Assembly (NCBI GenBank): GCA_945893365.1
Contig: CAMDED010000029.1
Coordinates: 1 to 60,301, forward strand
DNA from: Candidatus Sulfopaludibacter sp. SbA3
GTDB taxonomy: Bacteria > Acidobacteriota > Terriglobia > Bryobacterales > Bryobacteraceae
DNA length: 60,301 bases
Direction of reading: 5' to 3'
Position numbers and translations under genes: made by a program. The notes beneath the pieces are model-generated. The model was not told where the DNA came from, ran no database searches, and worked only from the letters and a program-made list of their open reading frames with translations. Every line of letters starts with the position of its first letter. Position 1 is the stretch's first letter. Shown one piece after another: positions 23,482-34,900 of this stretch.

Positions 23482-23506
23482 CTCCCGAAACGCGTTCGGG
23501 AGCTTT
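23482..23506 (+). terminator. terminator-like hairpin directly downstream of the promoter
   Basis: CTCCCGAA (23482-23489), a five-base loop and TTCGGGAG (23495-23502) form a perfect 8-bp stem followed by CTTTT. It starts 12 bases after the -10 box, so it would be the first structure in the transcript: either an attenuator or early terminator, or the stabilising 5' hairpin of the leader. Confidence 0.45.
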
Positions 23507-23638
23507 TCGCCTGACCGCAGATATTGCATAGCGGCGGTGGTGGCCGGCTCGCGGAACACTCCGTCCTGGTGTCATTTCGTTTCCGCGGCCAGGGCCGCTT
23601 TGTAGCAATATTGCTTCGGTTCGTACTACCGAGGGGAA

Positions 23639-26600
23639 GTGATTCTAAAAGACATGACTGCGCTTCTTACCCGTTTCAAAAAAACTTCATCTTCTGCGCC
23701 ACCCACTTCAAATCCGCCCGGCTCCACCGCGCGCCGGTGTCTGGCGGCATGGCTTGTGCTCGCCCCGGTTCTCGGCGCGCAGCCTGTCGAGTTCAACCGT
23801 GAGATCCGGCCAATACTGTCCGACAAGTGCTACACCTGTCACGGACCCGACGCGTCCAAGCGAAACTCGAAGCTCCGCTTCGATACCGAAGCCGGCGCGA
23901 GGATCGATCTCGGCGGCCACTTCGCCATCGTTCCCGGCGACGCCGCCAAGAGCGAAATGCTCCGGCGCATTTCGAGCGACGACACCGCCAAGCGCATGCC
24001 TCCCGCCTACAGCGGTGCGGCGAAGTTGAGCGCCCGTGAGATCGACACCGTCCGCCGCTGGATTGAACAAGGCGCGAAATGGCAGGGACACTGGTCCTTC
24101 ATCCCGCCCAAACGTCCCGCCCTGCCCGCCGTCGGCAATACCGCATGGCCGCGCAACGCCATCGACCATTTCATTCTCGAGCGTCTGGAACGCGAAGGTC
24201 TGAAGCCTTCACCCGAGGCTCCGAAAACCTCTCTCATCCGCCGCGCCACCTTCGATCTCACCGGGCTCCCGCCGACGATTTCCGAAATCGACGCCTACCT
24301 CGCCGACGCATCCCCGAACGCGTACGAAAAAGTGATCGACCGCCTTCTCGCCTCGCCCCGGTATGGCGAACGGATGTCCGTCCGCTGGCTGGATGCGGCG
24401 CGCTACGCCGATACCAGCGGCTATCAGAGCGATGGAGAGCGCAGCATGTGGCGATGGCGCGATTGGGTCATCGAAGCCTACAACAACAACATGCGTTTCG
24501 ACCGTTTTGCGGTCGAGCAGATTGCCGGCGACATGCTGCCGAATCCAACTCTCGATCAGCGCATCGCCACCGGATTCAACCGCAATCATCGCGGAAACAG
24601 CGAAGGCGGAATCGTCCCCGACGAGTACGCCGTCGAATACGTCGTCGACCGCGTCGACACAACCTCCACCGTGTTCCTCGGCCTAACCATGGGCTGCGCG
24701 CGCTGTCACAATCACAAGTACGATCCGCTCACGCAGAAGGAGTATTATCAGTTCTTCGCGGCGTTCAACAATATCCCGGAGTTTGGCCGCGCCAGCAAGT
24801 ACGACAACTCGCCGCCGTACATTCCGGCGCCCACGCGGGAACAGGAAGCGAAGCTGAAGGCTCTCGATCCGCAGGTCGGCGCCGCTGAACGCGAGTGGGC
24901 TGCGCTCAAACCCGAACTTGAACGAACGCAACGGGCGTGGGAGCGAACTCTGAGCGGCGGCACCGAGGCGCTACCGGCCTGGTCGGGCCCTGAAGGTTTG
25001 CTCGTGAACTTGCCGCTTGACGAAGATGCCGCGGGACCCTCCGGCCGCGCCGCAAGCTTCGACGGAAAGCGCACGTTCGATGGCGGTAACACCGCGGCTT
25101 TCGGCTTTCTTGACAAGTTCACGCTCTCGGCGTGGATCAACCCCTCGGCCCCCGATGGCGCGATCGTCAATCGAGTGGAGGACAAAGGCGATGGACAGGG
25201 ATACGCGCTGATTCTTAAATCGGGCAAACTTCAGGCGAACATGGTGGTGCGATGGCTCGACGATTCCTTGCGCGTCGAATCCGCCGAGGCGCTGCCCCTA
25301 AACCGCTGGAGCCACGTCGCGCTCACCTACGACGGAAGCCGCGTCGCGAGCGGCGTCGGGATGTACGTGAACGGCGCGCCGGTGAAGATCAAGGTCTTGC
25401 TCGACGAGTTGAACCAGTCGTTCAACGTGAAGAAACCTTTGCGCATCGGAGGAGGCGGCGTCGATACGCCCGGATTCACCGGCCTCATCGACGAGGTTCG
25501 CATCTACAAAGCCGCCCTCACGCCGGATGCCGTGTCGATGATTTCGCTCGCCGGGCCCGCGGCTTCGATTGCCGCCGTTGCGCCCGCGGACCGCACCCGC
25601 GCGCAGTCGCTGAAGCTTGCCGCATACTTTATGGAGACCGCGGCGCCAGCCCAAATCAAGGATGCGTGGAAGCGGTTCGAGGAGTTGCGTAAACAGAGGG
25701 ACGCCCTGGTCGCCAGTTTCTCCACCGTGATGGTAATGCAGGAGCGCCCGCAGCCGCGCGATACATTCATCCTTCTGCGCGGCGCGTACGACCGTCCGGG
25801 CGACAAGGTCACCGTCGGCGTTCCCGCCGTGCTCCACCAGTTGCCTGCCGATGCCGGCAGGAACCGTCTCGGTTTGGCAAAGTGGCTCGTCTCGCCGGAG
25901 AACCCTCTCACGGCGCGCGTCACCGTGAATCGATTCTGGCAGATGTACTTCGGGACCGGTATCGTGAAAACCACGGAGGACTTCGGCTCTCAAGGGGAAT
26001 GGCCTTCGCATCCGGAGCTGCTCGACTGGCTTTCGACCGAATTCGTCAGCTCCGGCTGGGACGTCAAAGCGATGCAGAAGAGCATCATGATGAGCGCAAC
26101 CTATCGCCAGTCCGCGAAGGTCACGCCCGATCTGATCCAGCGCGATCCCGAGAACCGCTTGCTCGCCCGGGGTCCCCGCTATCGCCTGCCGGCCGAAGCC
26201 GTGCGCGATCAATCGCTCGCCATGGCTGGACTGCTTGTTGAAAAACTCGGCGGGCCGTCCGTGAAGCCGTACCAGCCGAAGGGCCTTTGGAAGGAAATGG
26301 CGAATGGCGACGACTACAAGGCGGATAGCGGCGACAAGCTCTATCGCCGAAGCCTGTATACGTTCTGGAAACGCACCATCGCGCCCCCTTCGATGATGAC
26401 CTTCGACGCGGCCGGCCGCGAAGCTTGCACCGTCCGCGAAACCCGCACCAATACGCCATTGCAGGCCCTCACTCTGATGAACGACGTGACGTACCTCGAA
26501 GCCAGCCGCATGCTCGCCGAACGCATGATGACAGAGGGCGGCGCGACTCCCGCGGATCGGATCGCCTTTGCCTTCCGTCTTGCCACAGCCCGCGGCCCGT

Positions 26601-26800
26601 CGCCTGATGAGAGCCGGATCCTGCTTGGCAGCTACTACCGCTATCTGGACAAGCATCAGACCGACCGCGCCGGCGCATTGAAACTGCTCAGTCAAGGCGA
26701 GCACGCGCGCAACCAGAAGCTCGACCCCGGCGAACACGCGGCCTACGCAACCATCGCCAGCCTGATTTTGAATTTGGACGAGACCGTAACCAAGGAGTAA
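23639..26800 (+). CDS. secreted cytochrome c/DUF1549/LamG/DUF1553 protein (copy 1)
   Basis: The 1053-residue product has a signal region (hydrophobic CLAAWLVLAPVLGA, about 34-47), then the planctomycete-type cytochrome c domain with haem motif CYTCH at 64-68. DUF1549 follows (about 160-370; [35 protein letters not shown], and a second CxxCH in [20 protein letters not shown] near 352). A LamG/concanavalin-like insert occupies about 440-650 (FDGKRTFDGGN, FTLSAWINPSAPDGAIV, RIGGGGVDTPGFTGLIDEVR). DUF1553 ends the protein (about 740-1050; [35 protein letters not shown]-type stretch, [20 protein letters not shown]). Such proteins are exported haem proteins, probably acting on polysaccharides, but biochemically undefined. 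The GTG start follows GAGGGGAA. The DUF1501 gene starts six bases after the stop. A paralogous pair lies at 43.9-48.4 kb. Confidence 0.88.
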   Translation: MILKDMTALLTRFKKTSSSAPPTSNPPGSTARRCLAAWLVLAPVLGAQPVEFNREIRPILSDKCYTCHGPDASKRNSKLRFDTEAGARIDLGGHFAIVPGDAAKSEMLRRISSDDTAKRMPPAYSGAAKLSAREIDTVRRWIEQGAKWQGHWSFIPPKRPALPAVGNTAWPRNAIDHFILERLEREGLKPSPEAPKTSLIRRATFDLTGLPPTISEIDAYLADASPNAYEKVIDRLLASPRYGERMSVRWLDAARYADTSGYQSDGERSMWRWRDWVIEAYNNNMRFDRFAVEQIAGDMLPNPTLDQRIATGFNRNHRGNSEGGIVPDEYAVEYVVDRVDTTSTVFLGLTMGCARCHNHKYDPLTQKEYYQFFAAFNNIPEFGRASKYDNSPPYIPAPTREQEAKLKALDPQVGAAEREWAALKPELERTQRAWERTLSGGTEALPAWSGPEGLLVNLPLDEDAAGPSGRAASFDGKRTFDGGNTAAFGFLDKFTLSAWINPSAPDGAIVNRVEDKGDGQGYALILKSGKLQANMVVRWLDDSLRVESAEALPLNRWSHVALTYDGSRVASGVGMYVNGAPVKIKVLLDELNQSFNVKKPLRIGGGGVDTPGFTGLIDEVRIYKAALTPDAVSMISLAGPAASIAAVAPADRTRAQSLKLAAYFMETAAPAQIKDAWKRFEELRKQRDALVASFSTVMVMQERPQPRDTFILLRGAYDRPGDKVTVGVPAVLHQLPADAGRNRLGLAKWLVSPENPLTARVTVNRFWQMYFGTGIVKTTEDFGSQGEWPSHPELLDWLSTEFVSSGWDVKAMQKSIMMSATYRQSAKVTPDLIQRDPENRLLARGPRYRLPAEAVRDQSLAMAGLLVEKLGGPSVKPYQPKGLWKEMANGDDYKADSGDKLYRRSLYTFWKRTIAPPSMMTFDAAGREACTVRETRTNTPLQALTLMNDVTYLEASRMLAERMMTEGGATPADRIAFAFRLATARGPSPDESRILLGSYYRYLDKHQTDRAGALKLLSQGEHARNQKLDPGEHAAYATIASLILNLDETVTKE

Positions 26801-26806
26801 CCCGAC

Positions 26807-28258
26807 ATGGACCCCCATTTCGAGAACCAGTTGTTGCAAACCCGGCGTCATTTCTTTTCCCGTACGGCGTGGGGCCTCGGAACCGCGGCGCTTGGCAGTC
26901 TGCTTGAGCGGGATCTCGGTGCGGCCGAGGCCAACCCCGGCGCATCGCTCGGCATCCCTCATTTCGCGGCCAGGGCGAAGCGCGTCATCTACTTGTTCCA
27001 GTCCGGCGCGCCCTCTCAAATGGACTTGTACGATTACAAGCCCGGGCTCAAAGAACTGCGCGCCACCGAGCTTCCCGATTCCATTCGCCGCGGCCAGCGG
27101 CTCACCGGAATGACCGCGACGCAGACCGCATTTCCGGTCGCGCCGACGAAGTACAAGTTCGCGCAGCACGGCAAGTCGGGCGCGTGGGTGAGCGAGCTCC
27201 TGCCGCATATCGCGAAACAGGCCGACGATCTCTGTTTCGTCAAATCCCTCCACACCGAGGCCATCAATCACGATCCTGCCATCACGTTTTTCCAGACCGG
27301 ATTTCAGATCGCCGGCCGCCCCAGCATCGGCGCCTGGTTGTCCTACGGACTGGGTAGCGAGAACAAGGAGCTGCCCGCCTTCGTCGTGATGGTTTCGCAG
27401 GGAACCGGACGTCCCGGAGACCAGCCTCTTTACGACCGCCTCTGGGGCAGCGGCTTCTTGCCCTCGCGGTACCAGGGCGTGAAATTCCGGGGCGTCGGCG
27501 ATCCGGTTTTGTTCCTGTCGAATCCCGAGGGCCTGACGGCGAAGGACAGGCGCGGCTTCCTCGACGATCTCGCCAGTCTCAACCAATTGAAGCTCCAGGA
27601 ATTCGGCGACCCCGAGATTGCGACCCGCATCGCTCAGTACGAGATGGCGTACAAGATGCAGTCGTCCGTGCCCGAGCTTACGGACCTCTCGAAGGAGCCC
27701 GCGCGTACGTTTGAACTGTACGGGCCGGAATCCCGGCTGCCGGGCAGCTTCGCCGCGAACTGCCTGCTCGCCCGCCGCCTGGCCGAACGAGGCGTGCGAT
27801 TCATCCAGCTTTTCCATCGCGGATGGGACCACCACACCGAGCTTCCGAAGCAGTTGCCGCTACAGTGCCGCGACACCGATCAGCCGTCCGCCGGCCTCAT
27901 TCAGGACCTGAAGGAGCGCGGTCTCCTCGACGACACGCTGGTCGTCTGGGGCGGCGAGTTCGGCCGCACCGTCTACTGTCAGGGCAAGCTCACGGCGGAT
28001 GATTACGGGCGCGATCACCACCCGCGATGTTTCACGCAGTGGATGGCCGGCGGCGGCATCAAACCGGGCGTCACCTACGGCGAGACCGACGACTTCAGCT
28101 ACAACATCGTCAAGGACCCGGTCCATGTGCACGACCTGCACGCCACCATTCTGAACCGGCTCGGAATCGACCATACGCGGCTCACCTTCAAGTTCCAGGG
28201 CCGCCACTTCCGCCTCACCGATATCCACGGAAACGTTGTGAAGGAGATCCTCGGATGA
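26807..28258 (+). CDS. DUF1501 protein, Tat-exported (copy 1)
   Basis: The 483-residue product has a twin-arginine signal ([20 protein letters not shown]) and then the sulfatase/phosphatase-like DUF1501 fold: [119 protein letters not shown] and [18 protein letters not shown]. His and Asp residues in these motifs match metal-ligand positions of alkaline-phosphatase superfamily enzymes. DUF1501 genes regularly follow DUF1553 genes, so the two exported proteins probably act together. The beta-propeller gene overlaps its stop by four bases. Confidence 0.9.
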   Translation: MDPHFENQLLQTRRHFFSRTAWGLGTAALGSLLERDLGAAEANPGASLGIPHFAARAKRVIYLFQSGAPSQMDLYDYKPGLKELRATELPDSIRRGQRLTGMTATQTAFPVAPTKYKFAQHGKSGAWVSELLPHIAKQADDLCFVKSLHTEAINHDPAITFFQTGFQIAGRPSIGAWLSYGLGSENKELPAFVVMVSQGTGRPGDQPLYDRLWGSGFLPSRYQGVKFRGVGDPVLFLSNPEGLTAKDRRGFLDDLASLNQLKLQEFGDPEIATRIAQYEMAYKMQSSVPELTDLSKEPARTFELYGPESRLPGSFAANCLLARRLAERGVRFIQLFHRGWDHHTELPKQLPLQCRDTDQPSAGLIQDLKERGLLDDTLVVWGGEFGRTVYCQGKLTADDYGRDHHPRCFTQWMAGGGIKPGVTYGETDDFSYNIVKDPVHVHDLHATILNRLGIDHTRLTFKFQGRHFRLTDIHGNVVKEILG

Positions 28259-29361
28259 GGCTTGCCGCGCTGGCCGCGGGCGCTTCCTTCGCGTTGGCCG
28301 CGCTTTCCGCGGCGCCCGCCGGGAAGCTCGAAAGACGCCTGTACGTGACCGACCGCTCGACCATCAGCGTCTACGATATCGACAACGGGCACGCGCTCGT
28401 GCGGAAGATCGAAGTCCCCGAAGGCGGCGGTTATAAAGGTATCGCGGCCAGTGTTCCGCTTGGCAAGCTGTACGTCACCTCCTACAAGCAGGACGAGCTG
28501 ATCTGTATCGATCTCGCGACGGACAAGATCGACTGGCGGAAGAAGCTCGGCAAGTACGGCGACAGCATGTGGATCACGCCGGACGGGCAAACCATGTACC
28601 TTCCGTTCCGCGACGACGATAGCTGGTGGGTGCTTCGCGCGAAGGACGCCGAAGTGATGGCGAAAATCCCGGTCGGCCGCGGTAAGAACTACGACATATC
28701 CCCTATCGGCAGCATCGGGCCGCACAATACCTGGATCAATCCGGCGGGCACCCGTGTTTACCTCGAAGTCCTCACCATGCCGTACGTCTTCATCGCGGAT
28801 ACGAAGACGAACAAGGTGATCGGTAAGGTGGGGCCGTTCAGCAAAGGAGTGAGGCCGTTCGCGGTGAGCGACGACGAGAGATACGTCTACGCGAACGTGG
28901 ATGCGCTGCTTGGATTCGAGGTGGGGGCCGTGCGGGACGGGAAAAAATGGGGAGGCCCGATGCTTCACCGCGTGGAGGCGACGACGCCGCCCGAGAGGCT
29001 CGCCGAATACCCGAATCCGCCCGCGCACAAGCCGCACAGTACGCCCAGCCACGGCATCAATCTCAGCCCGAATCAGAAGGAAGTCTGGGTGGTGGACGGC
29101 GTTTACGGCTACGTGTACGTGTACGACGTGACCTCTTTACCTCCGAAATACGTGGCCGGAGTGCCGATTTACAAGGACCCGAAAGAGCATCCCACGCCGG
29201 GCTGGATTTCGTTCAGCATCGACGGCAAGTACGCCTACCCGGATGGCGGCATCGTGATCGACACGGCAACCAAGAAAGTCGCGGCCCGCATTCCAACCAG
29301 CGAGAAGCTGCTCGAAATCGACTTTGTGGACGGCAAACCCGTGAAGGCCGGCCACCGCTAG
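28255..29361 (+). CDS. secreted YVTN-type beta-propeller protein
   Basis: The 368-residue product has a signal peptide ([20 protein letters not shown]) and repeated propeller blades: [120 protein letters not shown] and [20 protein letters not shown]. Seven-bladed YncE/YVTN proteins bind ligands or partner proteins outside the cell. The ATG overlaps the DUF1501 stop (ATGA), so it is the third gene of this operon. The second DUF1553/DUF1501 operon in the window lacks such a gene. Confidence 0.85.
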   Translation: MRLAALAAGASFALAALSAAPAGKLERRLYVTDRSTISVYDIDNGHALVRKIEVPEGGGYKGIAASVPLGKLYVTSYKQDELICIDLATDKIDWRKKLGKYGDSMWITPDGQTMYLPFRDDDSWWVLRAKDAEVMAKIPVGRGKNYDISPIGSIGPHNTWINPAGTRVYLEVLTMPYVFIADTKTNKVIGKVGPFSKGVRPFAVSDDERYVYANVDALLGFEVGAVRDGKKWGGPMLHRVEATTPPERLAEYPNPPAHKPHSTPSHGINLSPNQKEVWVVDGVYGYVYVYDVTSLPPKYVAGVPIYKDPKEHPTPGWISFSIDGKYAYPDGGIVIDTATKKVAARIPTSEKLLEIDFVDGKPVKAGHR

Positions 29362-29377
29362 CGGCGGGCGCTCCGCC

Positions 29378-30748
29378 TTGAAGTTAGACGATACGATTGC
29401 GGCGGTCTCGACGCCGCCCGGGCGCGGCGGTATTGGCGTCGTCCGGCTGTCCGGGCCGGATTCGAGGAAGGTGGCCGAAGCCCTTCTGCGGCGGGCTCCC
29501 GATTGGCGGCCCTGGAGCGCCTCTCTCGCCGAGCTCACGGACGCGGAATCGCGAACCATCGACCGCGTGGTCGTGATGTTCTTCGAGCGCCCTCGCTCCT
29601 ACACGGCCGAGGACGTCGTCGAGATTTCCTGTCACGGCTCGCCTGTGGTCTTGCGCTTTTGTCTCGAGCGCGCTCTCGAGTCGGGCGCGCGGCTCGCCGA
29701 GCCGGGAGAGTTTACGTTGCGAGCGTACTTGAACGGCCGCATCGATCTTCCACGCGCCGAGGCGATCCGGGATTTGATAGGCGCCACCACCCTATACCAG
29801 GCGCGGGTGGCTGCGCAGCAGGCGGAAGGGTCCGTTTCGAAGAGGCTCGCGCCGGTTAAGGAGCAATTGCTCGAGCTGATCGCGCTCCTTGAGGCCGGCA
29901 TCGATTTTGCCGAAGACGACATCAGCGTCCCGCCGGATGCCGAGCTCCTTCGCCGGATCCTCCCCGTAGTCGAGGGCGCGGGCCGCCTGGCCGCGAGCTT
30001 CGCCTATGGAAAGCTGGTGGCCGCCGGTCTGTCGCTTGCCATCGTCGGCCGGCCGAACGTGGGCAAGAGCTCACTGTTCAACCGGCTGCTTGAGCAGGAC
30101 CGCGCCATCGTCACCGATATCCCGGGCACCACGCGGGATCTGGTGAGCGAGGTCGCCTCGATCGGCGGGATTCCGGTTAAGCTCATCGACACCGCCGGGA
30201 TCCGCGAGGCCGAAGGGCTAGCCGAGACGCTCGGTATCGAGCGCAGCTTTCAGGCGATGGCGGATGCGGACCTGGTTCTGGCCGTCGTGGACGCGTCGGA
30301 ACCCGTGATCGAAGAAGACCTCGCGCTGATCCGGCGCATACGGTCGTGCGGGCGGGTTGTCGTCGTCGCAAACAAGATCGACCTCGCTCCGACGGGATCG
30401 GGATTTCAGGAAGCTTTGCGGAGGGCGCTCCCGGACGCGCTGTTCGTTTCCGCTCGTACTGGCGAGGGCGTCGATGCCCTGCGCGATGCGATCCCACGGG
30501 CTGCGGCGCCGGAAGGAGAAGTCCAACAGGAGAGCGGATTCATCACGAGCGTTCGTCATGAACGATTGTTGAAGGAATCGCTCGAGTTTCTGGAAAAAGC
30601 TCGCCTCGCGATTGAAGAACGGGTCCCGCACGAGATGCTGCTGCTCGACCTGTACGGTGCGCTCAGACCCATCGACGCCATCACCGGCGCTACCACCGCC
30701 GACGACATTTTGAACCGTATCTTCTCCACTTTCTGTATTGGGAAGTGA
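29378..30748 (+). CDS. mnmE: tRNA modification GTPase MnmE
   Basis: The 456-residue product is MnmE, which with MnmG makes cm(n)m5U34 in tRNAs. It has the N-terminal folate-binding domain ([20 protein letters not shown]), the helical domain, and an inserted GTPase with G1 GRPNVGKSS (about 223-231), G2/G3 [13 protein letters not shown] and [12 protein letters not shown], and G4 NKID. The invariant C-terminal CIGK ends the protein (Cys453). Start is TTG at 29378, where the conserved N-terminus begins; no ATG is available. It is 16 bases after the propeller gene and might be read through from that operon. mnmG is not in the window. Confidence 0.95.
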   Translation: MKLDDTIAAVSTPPGRGGIGVVRLSGPDSRKVAEALLRRAPDWRPWSASLAELTDAESRTIDRVVVMFFERPRSYTAEDVVEISCHGSPVVLRFCLERALESGARLAEPGEFTLRAYLNGRIDLPRAEAIRDLIGATTLYQARVAAQQAEGSVSKRLAPVKEQLLELIALLEAGIDFAEDDISVPPDAELLRRILPVVEGAGRLAASFAYGKLVAAGLSLAIVGRPNVGKSSLFNRLLEQDRAIVTDIPGTTRDLVSEVASIGGIPVKLIDTAGIREAEGLAETLGIERSFQAMADADLVLAVVDASEPVIEEDLALIRRIRSCGRVVVVANKIDLAPTGSGFQEALRRALPDALFVSARTGEGVDALRDAIPRAAAPEGEVQQESGFITSVRHERLLKESLEFLEKARLAIEERVPHEMLLLDLYGALRPIDAITGATTADDILNRIFSTFCIGK

Positions 30749-31907
30749 GTTCCGCGGGCCGTGCGCGTGAGCGCCGCGGAACCGGATGTCGAGGCGTTCA
30801 AGCAAGACCTCGCCGGCCAACTCAAAGCCGCGTAGTTCCAGTTGATGGCGTGCAGATCTCTTCAGCGACGCCCGTACCCGAGCCGGCTCCGCTCGGACAT
30901 GTCGAATGGGTGCGGATTGTCGTCAAAATCGCCATTGGCGTTATTGCGCCCGCGTTGACGGAAGTCGCCGAAGAACTAATCCGCCGGTACTCGCAAGCTG
31001 CAAGTTAGACCCGCTGTATTCGGCCCGGGAACAGACTTCCTTCACTCCGGAAACCCTGTTCTTGAATATCGGAATCGGACGGCCCCCGGCATTCACAGGA
31101 CAACGCGATCATCACCCCGATCCACGAAGGGATTCATTGGAGCCGATTGCAAGGATCGACTTTCGGCGCCTTCTGTATGTGGCTGAAGCACTCGCAGGAG
31201 GTGAATGCCTACACGCACCTGCACGAGTTGCCGCGCGCGCAAGCGGCAATTGCTCAATTACCGGGCCGCCGGCGCGCCTATTTTACGGCTTGCCGGCGAT
31301 ACATCTCTTCCCGATCCGCCTCTGACTGGAAGCGACCTGAGGGATCCCGTCAATCTGCTCCGGATGCTCTGGTACAACCACCTCTTCACCCACCGCTAAC
31401 TTTCGGAACTCGGCGGACGTTCGGTTTCAGTCTGTGCCGGCAAAGTCTGTGGAAGCTGCGGTCGTACAGCCTACCCGTTCCGGTCAATCCCGTCGTTCCG
31501 ATATGGGATGCGATGAAGTCCGACACCGCGAAGGCATTTGCATTTGTGTCGCGCCTCGACTACGCGGCTCCGATCATCCATGCTTCGGGACGGCGGAATC
31601 GAGCGCAGTTTCGCTTCGACGTCCGCGTTCGGCACGTGGTTAGCGGTGTCGTCCGCTACGTTCAACGCGACTACCGACCTGATGGCGCGCGTGGGCATCC
31701 CGAGATTTTCCCGGCTTCCCCGCCGCGCTGATGAAAAACGAGCAGGCATCGAGGCTTGTCGATTCGTCCATCCGGGCTTCGCTCGACATCGACTTTGATC
31801 CGTGGACCGGAGCTCGCGCGTTCGACGTTGCACCATCCTCCCCCGTGTGATAAACCTATACCCACGAAGCCTGGAGACGCAAATTCTCCGGCCCACGGGG
31901 AGTCTAC
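30749..31907. other. 1.16-kb region without an intact gene
   Basis: Open frames change every 100-200 bases (for example 30745-31008, 31147-31731 and 31205-31399), none with a recognisable domain or start signal. Local stretches such as VIAPALTEVAEELIRRYSQ and FDPWTGARAFDVAPSSPV read like protein, so this is probably heavily decayed coding sequence. I cannot name the original genes. Confidence 0.5.
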
Positions 31908-34900
31908 ATGCGCAAGATCGCTTTGTTCGCGACTTTTCTCGCCTTCACCGGCCTCGCTGCCGCTCAGGTCAACAAGAGCAACTTGACTGGAATCGTCCGA
32001 GACGCAACGGGCGCGGCGGTTTCCGAAGTCATCATCAAGTTAACCAGTAACGAGACGGGCTCCGTACGCTCGGAATCGAGCGACGGCTCGGGCTTTTACC
32101 GCTTCACTCTCATCGACCGCGGCACGTACCGGCTGGAAGCGGAACGCGCCGGTTTCAAGAGATTCCGGCGTGACGCCGTCGAATTGCAGACCGGAGAAAC
32201 CACCACTATCGACGTCGTCCTCTCGCTCGGCGAAGTCAGCGAGAGCGTAACCGTCTCGGCCGAAGCCGCCGTCCTCCGCACCGAGACAGGCGCGCTTGGG
32301 ACCACCGTCAGCACAAAGGTTCTCAATGAACTGCCGCTCATCGGGCGGAACCCCTACGTGTTCCTGACCCTCTCGCCGGGCATTCAGTATACCGGCGACC
32401 CCGGCGCTCTGAATCCCTGGGACGTAGCGGGTCCGTCGGCTTTCGCGGCCTCCGGCGCCGAGGCCAAGACGGAGTTCCTCCTGGACGGCATTCCGAACAT
32501 GGGAATCGGTAACGTGTCCCTCTCCCCATCGCCCGACGCGGTATCGGAGATGCGCGTGCAAACCAGCGCCTACGATTCGGAGTTCGGCCACTCCGGCGCG
32601 TCGTTCGTCAACGTCTCCACGCGCTCCGGTACGAACATCTACCACGGCACCGCCTATTGGTATCTCCGCAACGACAACTTGAACGCCAACAGTTTCTTTA
32701 ACAACCGCATCGGAGCCAGCAAGAACGAGTTCAAGCAAAATACCTACGGGGGATCGTTCGGCGGGCCGTTCCGGATCCCGAAACTGTACAACGGCCGCGA
32801 CAAAACGCACTACTTTTTCAACTTCGAGGGCACCCAGATCCGCGGCACGGCGTTCGCGCGAGCCATCGTGCCCACGGCGCTTGAACGGGGCGGCAACTTC
32901 TCGCAAACCCTGGACCGCACGGGGCGCCCGTTCACGATTTACGATCCGGCAACCACAAGGCCGGAGGGAAGCGGCTTCGTCCGGTCGCCGTTTCCCGGTA
33001 ACGTCATTCCCACGCAACGCTTCGATCCGGTGTCGGCGAACGCCTTGAAGTATTATCCGGTACCGAATCTCGCGCCAAGTTCAGGCAGTCTCCAGAATTT
33101 TCAGAACCCTCAGATCAGCGGCCGCAAATGGGCCAGCCTGGCGTCTCGCGCCGATCACCAGATCAACACGAACCACAGCCTGTTTTTCCGCTATGGCTGG
33201 AACCATCGCACGGACCCCTCGAGCGCCTTTTACGGCGAGGGTTGCTGCAGGCCGGCCGGGAATCCAACCGACGGACAGGACGAATTCGCGCGGGGCAATA
33301 TCGGCGGCGGCGCAGGATACACCTGGGTCGTCAGCCCGCGGATGGTGTTCGACGCGCGCATGGGCTTCACGCGCTATTTCGACGCGAACATAATGTATGG
33401 AGAGGGCTTCGACCTCTCGACGCTCGGTTTTCCCGATAACTTTGCCAAGAGCGTCGCTTTCGCTACGTTCCCGCGGTTTGCCATGATCGATACCGACCTC
33501 GACAACCTCGGCGCCGGGCGCGTCACTTCGCGAACCACCAACAACGTCTATAATCCGCAGTTCAATTTCCACTTCACGCTCAACCGGCACGCTTTGAAAT
33601 GGGGCTACCGCTACATGGTGTCCCAACAGAACAACTTCGGTCCCAACCGCTCGGCCGGCATTTTCAACTTCGGCCGGGCCTTCACGCAAGGGCCGGACCC
33701 AACCCGAGTGTCGGCCATCGCCGGACACGATTTCGCATCGTTTCTCTTAGGCACGCCGAACACCGGTTCGGCCGACATCAACGCCGCGCCGGCGCTCACG
33801 GCAACCTATCACGCGGTCTATCTCCAGGACGATTGGAAGGCGACCACACGGTTGACATTCAACCTGGGCCTGCGGTTCGAGCATGAAAACGGCGCGACGG
33901 ACCGCTTCAACCGTGGCAACGCCGGTCTCGACTTCGCCGTTGCGAGTCCCGTCGAGGCGCAGGCCAAAGCGAACTACGCCAGGACCCCGATTCCCGAACT
34001 CGCGGCGTTGAATGCGAAGGGCGGGCTCCGCTTCCTCGCGAAGGATCAAACGCCCCGCCAACACTTGAACATGCCCAAGGCGCTTTGGTCGCCCCGCTTC
34101 GGCTACGCCTACAAGTTGAGCAATTGGGCGGTCCTGCGCGGGGGGTACGGCGTGTTCTACGTTCCCAACATCATTTCCAATTACCGCCTGGACGGATTCT
34201 CGCTCACCACGCAGATGGTGACCTCGCTCGACAACAATTTGAATCCCTTCAATACGCTGCGAAATCCGTTTCCGAGCGGCTTGGTGCAGCCTCCGGGAGC
34301 CGCGGGCGGCCTGCTGACGGGCGTCGGGCAGTCGATCACGGCCGGCGGCGCATCATCCGGCAACTTCCTGCCCGACTATCGCCACGGACTGGGCCAGCAG
34401 TTCTCGCAGGGCTTCCAGCTGGTGCTGCCTGGCAATTTTTCCGTCCAGGCGAGCTATGTGGGAAACCTCGCGCAGCGCCTCACGGTGACCCGAAACATCA
34501 ACCAATATCCGGACCGGTTCCTGCCATTGACGACGCGGCTGAATGCGCGCGTCGCGAATCCCTTCTTCGGCGTAGTCACGGACCCGACGAGCGCGCTCAG
34601 CCAATCCACGATCACGGTATCGCAGCTCCTGAAGCCGTACCCGCAGTACACGGGGATTACGCAGTCGAGCCTGCCCTATGGGCGGTCCGGCTACCACTCG
34701 TTTCAACTCGAAATCAGCAAGCGCTTTTCGAGCGGACTCTACTTCGGAGCCGCCTACACGAACTCAAAACTGATGGAAGCGACTTCGTATCTGAACCCGA
34801 ACGACGCGAACGTGGAGAAAGTGATTTCGGATTCCGACCGGCCCCAGCGTTTGGTCGTCCACGGGCTGTACGAGCTGCCGTTCGGTCCCGGCCGAAAGTA

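Larger units (their letters stand above)
23213..23638. other. 426-bp intergenic region
   Basis: It contains the attC-like hairpin, the consensus promoter and the terminator-like hairpin listed separately. No gene is supported; a minus-strand frame (23326-23559) has no recognisable motif. Confidence 0.5.

Noticed and set aside
23423-23605. Small plus-strand protein downstream of the consensus promoter
   Set aside because: No ribosome-binding site or suitable start follows the -10, and the frame runs through the hairpin; nothing in the translation is recognisable.
25298-27835. Long minus-strand frame (845 codons) across the DUF1553/DUF1501 junction
   Set aside because: Antisense shadow of two well-supported genes; no recognisable motif.
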